Positions 5,893-6,239 of a DNA stretch of 6,239 bases are shown piece after piece. Below the pieces are notes generated by a model. It searched no databases, was not told the DNA's origin, and saw nothing but the letters and a program-made list of their open reading frames with translations. Each line of letters opens with the position of its first letter. The first letter of the stretch is position 1. The DNA comes from JAICLK01 sp035478715 (lineage in GTDB: Bacteria; Patescibacteriota; Saccharimonadia; Saccharimonadales; UBA4665). The position numbers and the translations under genes were made by a program. The stretch covers positions 1 to 6,239 of the forward strand of contig DATIJK010000033.1 in NCBI GenBank assembly GCA_035478715.1, given 5' to 3'.

Positions 5893-5899
5893 CACCTTC
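5893..5899 (-). promoter_or_regulatory. Ribosome binding site that fixes the TTG start of zwf
   Basis: On the minus strand GAAGGTG (5899 to 5893) lies 4 bases before TTG 5888, so the AAGG core is about 6 bases away. A second purine-rich block, GGAAGGT (5907-5901), lies just upstream. Together they fill the 22-base gnd-zwf gap and support initiation at the non-ATG codon. Confidence 0.65.
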
Positions 5900-5910
5900 A
5901 ACCTTCCAGA

Positions 5911-6239
5911 TTATTGTTTGTTTAGCGCGTGGCCGCCGAATTTATTACGCATCGCTGACAGTAACTTAGTTGCGAAATTAACGTCACCCTTTTGTGATGC
6001 CAGCCGGACATCGAATGATGCCTGGATACTGGGCATCGGAATGCTGGCGGCTTTGGCGATTTCGAGTGTCCAGCGGGCTTCGCCGGTTTCGGCCACGAAG
6101 CCGTCGATTCCGTCCAAAGTCGGATTTTCGTGCAATGCTTCGGCCGTCAATTTGTTCAAAGTTGAGGTGACGACACTGCTTTTCTGCCAGACATCGCCGG
6201 CTTTGGCCAGGTCTAGATCTTTGTACGGGCCGTTCTTTA
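5911..6239 (-). CDS. gnd: 6-phosphogluconate dehydrogenase, short (YqeC-like) type, C-terminal part
   Basis: The frame is open to the right edge, and the visible 108 residues are the C-terminal helical domain of a 6-phosphogluconate dehydrogenase. The enzyme oxidatively decarboxylates 6-phosphogluconate to ribulose-5-phosphate. Recognisable parts are DLAKAGDVWQKSSVVTS (the family's D-L-x-x-V-W-x-x-G/S-S-V-x-x-S region), LDGIDGFVAETGEARWT and a terminal RNKFGGHAL. The ending FGGHA, with no long extra helical domain, marks the roughly 300-residue YqeC/GndA type and not the 470-residue E. coli type. Members of the short type studied so far include NAD-preferring enzymes, but the cofactor site lies beyond the edge, so preference is unknown here. 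The start is outside the window. The TAA at 5913-5911 is followed 22 bases later by the zwf TTG, so the two oxidative pentose phosphate dehydrogenases are co-transcribed, gnd first. Confidence 0.93.
   Translation of the reverse strand, partial: KNGPYKDLDLAKAGDVWQKSSVVTSTLNKLTAEALHENPTLDGIDGFVAETGEARWTLEIAKAASIPMPSIQASFDVRLASQKGDVNFATKLLSAMRNKFGGHALNKQ

Overview
The window looks like chromosome from a small-genome bacterium. My best guess is a Patescibacteria/CPR member, perhaps Candidatus Saccharibacteria. The reasons are the compact layout, the mix of short unrecognised genes with a few core metabolic genes, and a small HExxH zincin next to a YdjM-type membrane protein. The affiliation is an inference. 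The standard genetic code fits: the long conserved genes run through with no in-frame TGA, so TGA is not read as glycine as in Gracilibacteria/SR1.

Layout. Two genes lie on the + strand at the left: the tail of an unrecognised gene (1-219), and a secreted or membrane-anchored cysteine-rich protein with a ricin-type lectin-like segment (311-979). Everything else is on the - strand and converges on the lectin-like gene. Read in transcription order from the right edge these are: the 3' part of a short-type 6-phosphogluconate dehydrogenase (gnd, 6239-5911); glucose-6-phosphate dehydrogenase (zwf, 5888-4461); two adjacent unrecognised genes of about 176 codons (4403-3873 and 3868-3335); glutamate dehydrogenase (3314-2112); a YdjM-like membrane protein (2039-1488); and a zincin-fold metallopeptidase (1370 or 1376 to 996). 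I see no RNA gene, mobile element, CRISPR array or strong intrinsic terminator.

How they work together. gnd and zwf form an operon for the oxidative pentose phosphate branch, giving ribulose-5-phosphate and reduced cofactor. Glutamate dehydrogenase links 2-oxoglutarate, ammonia and glutamate and could use or supply the same reduced cofactor. The lactonase step between the two dehydrogenases is not in the window.

The most notable signal is in the gene starts. Three - strand genes (glutamate dehydrogenase, the YdjM-like protein and the zincin) have an extended -10 element, TGnTAnanT, exactly 6 bases before an ATG, with no Shine-Dalgarno sequence. A fourth, the first gene of the unknown pair, has a perfect TATAAT 7 bases before its ATG. 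Transcription would then start at or next to the start codon, so these are probably leaderless mRNAs. By contrast zwf (internal to an operon, TTG start) and the lectin-like gene have clear Shine-Dalgarno sequences.
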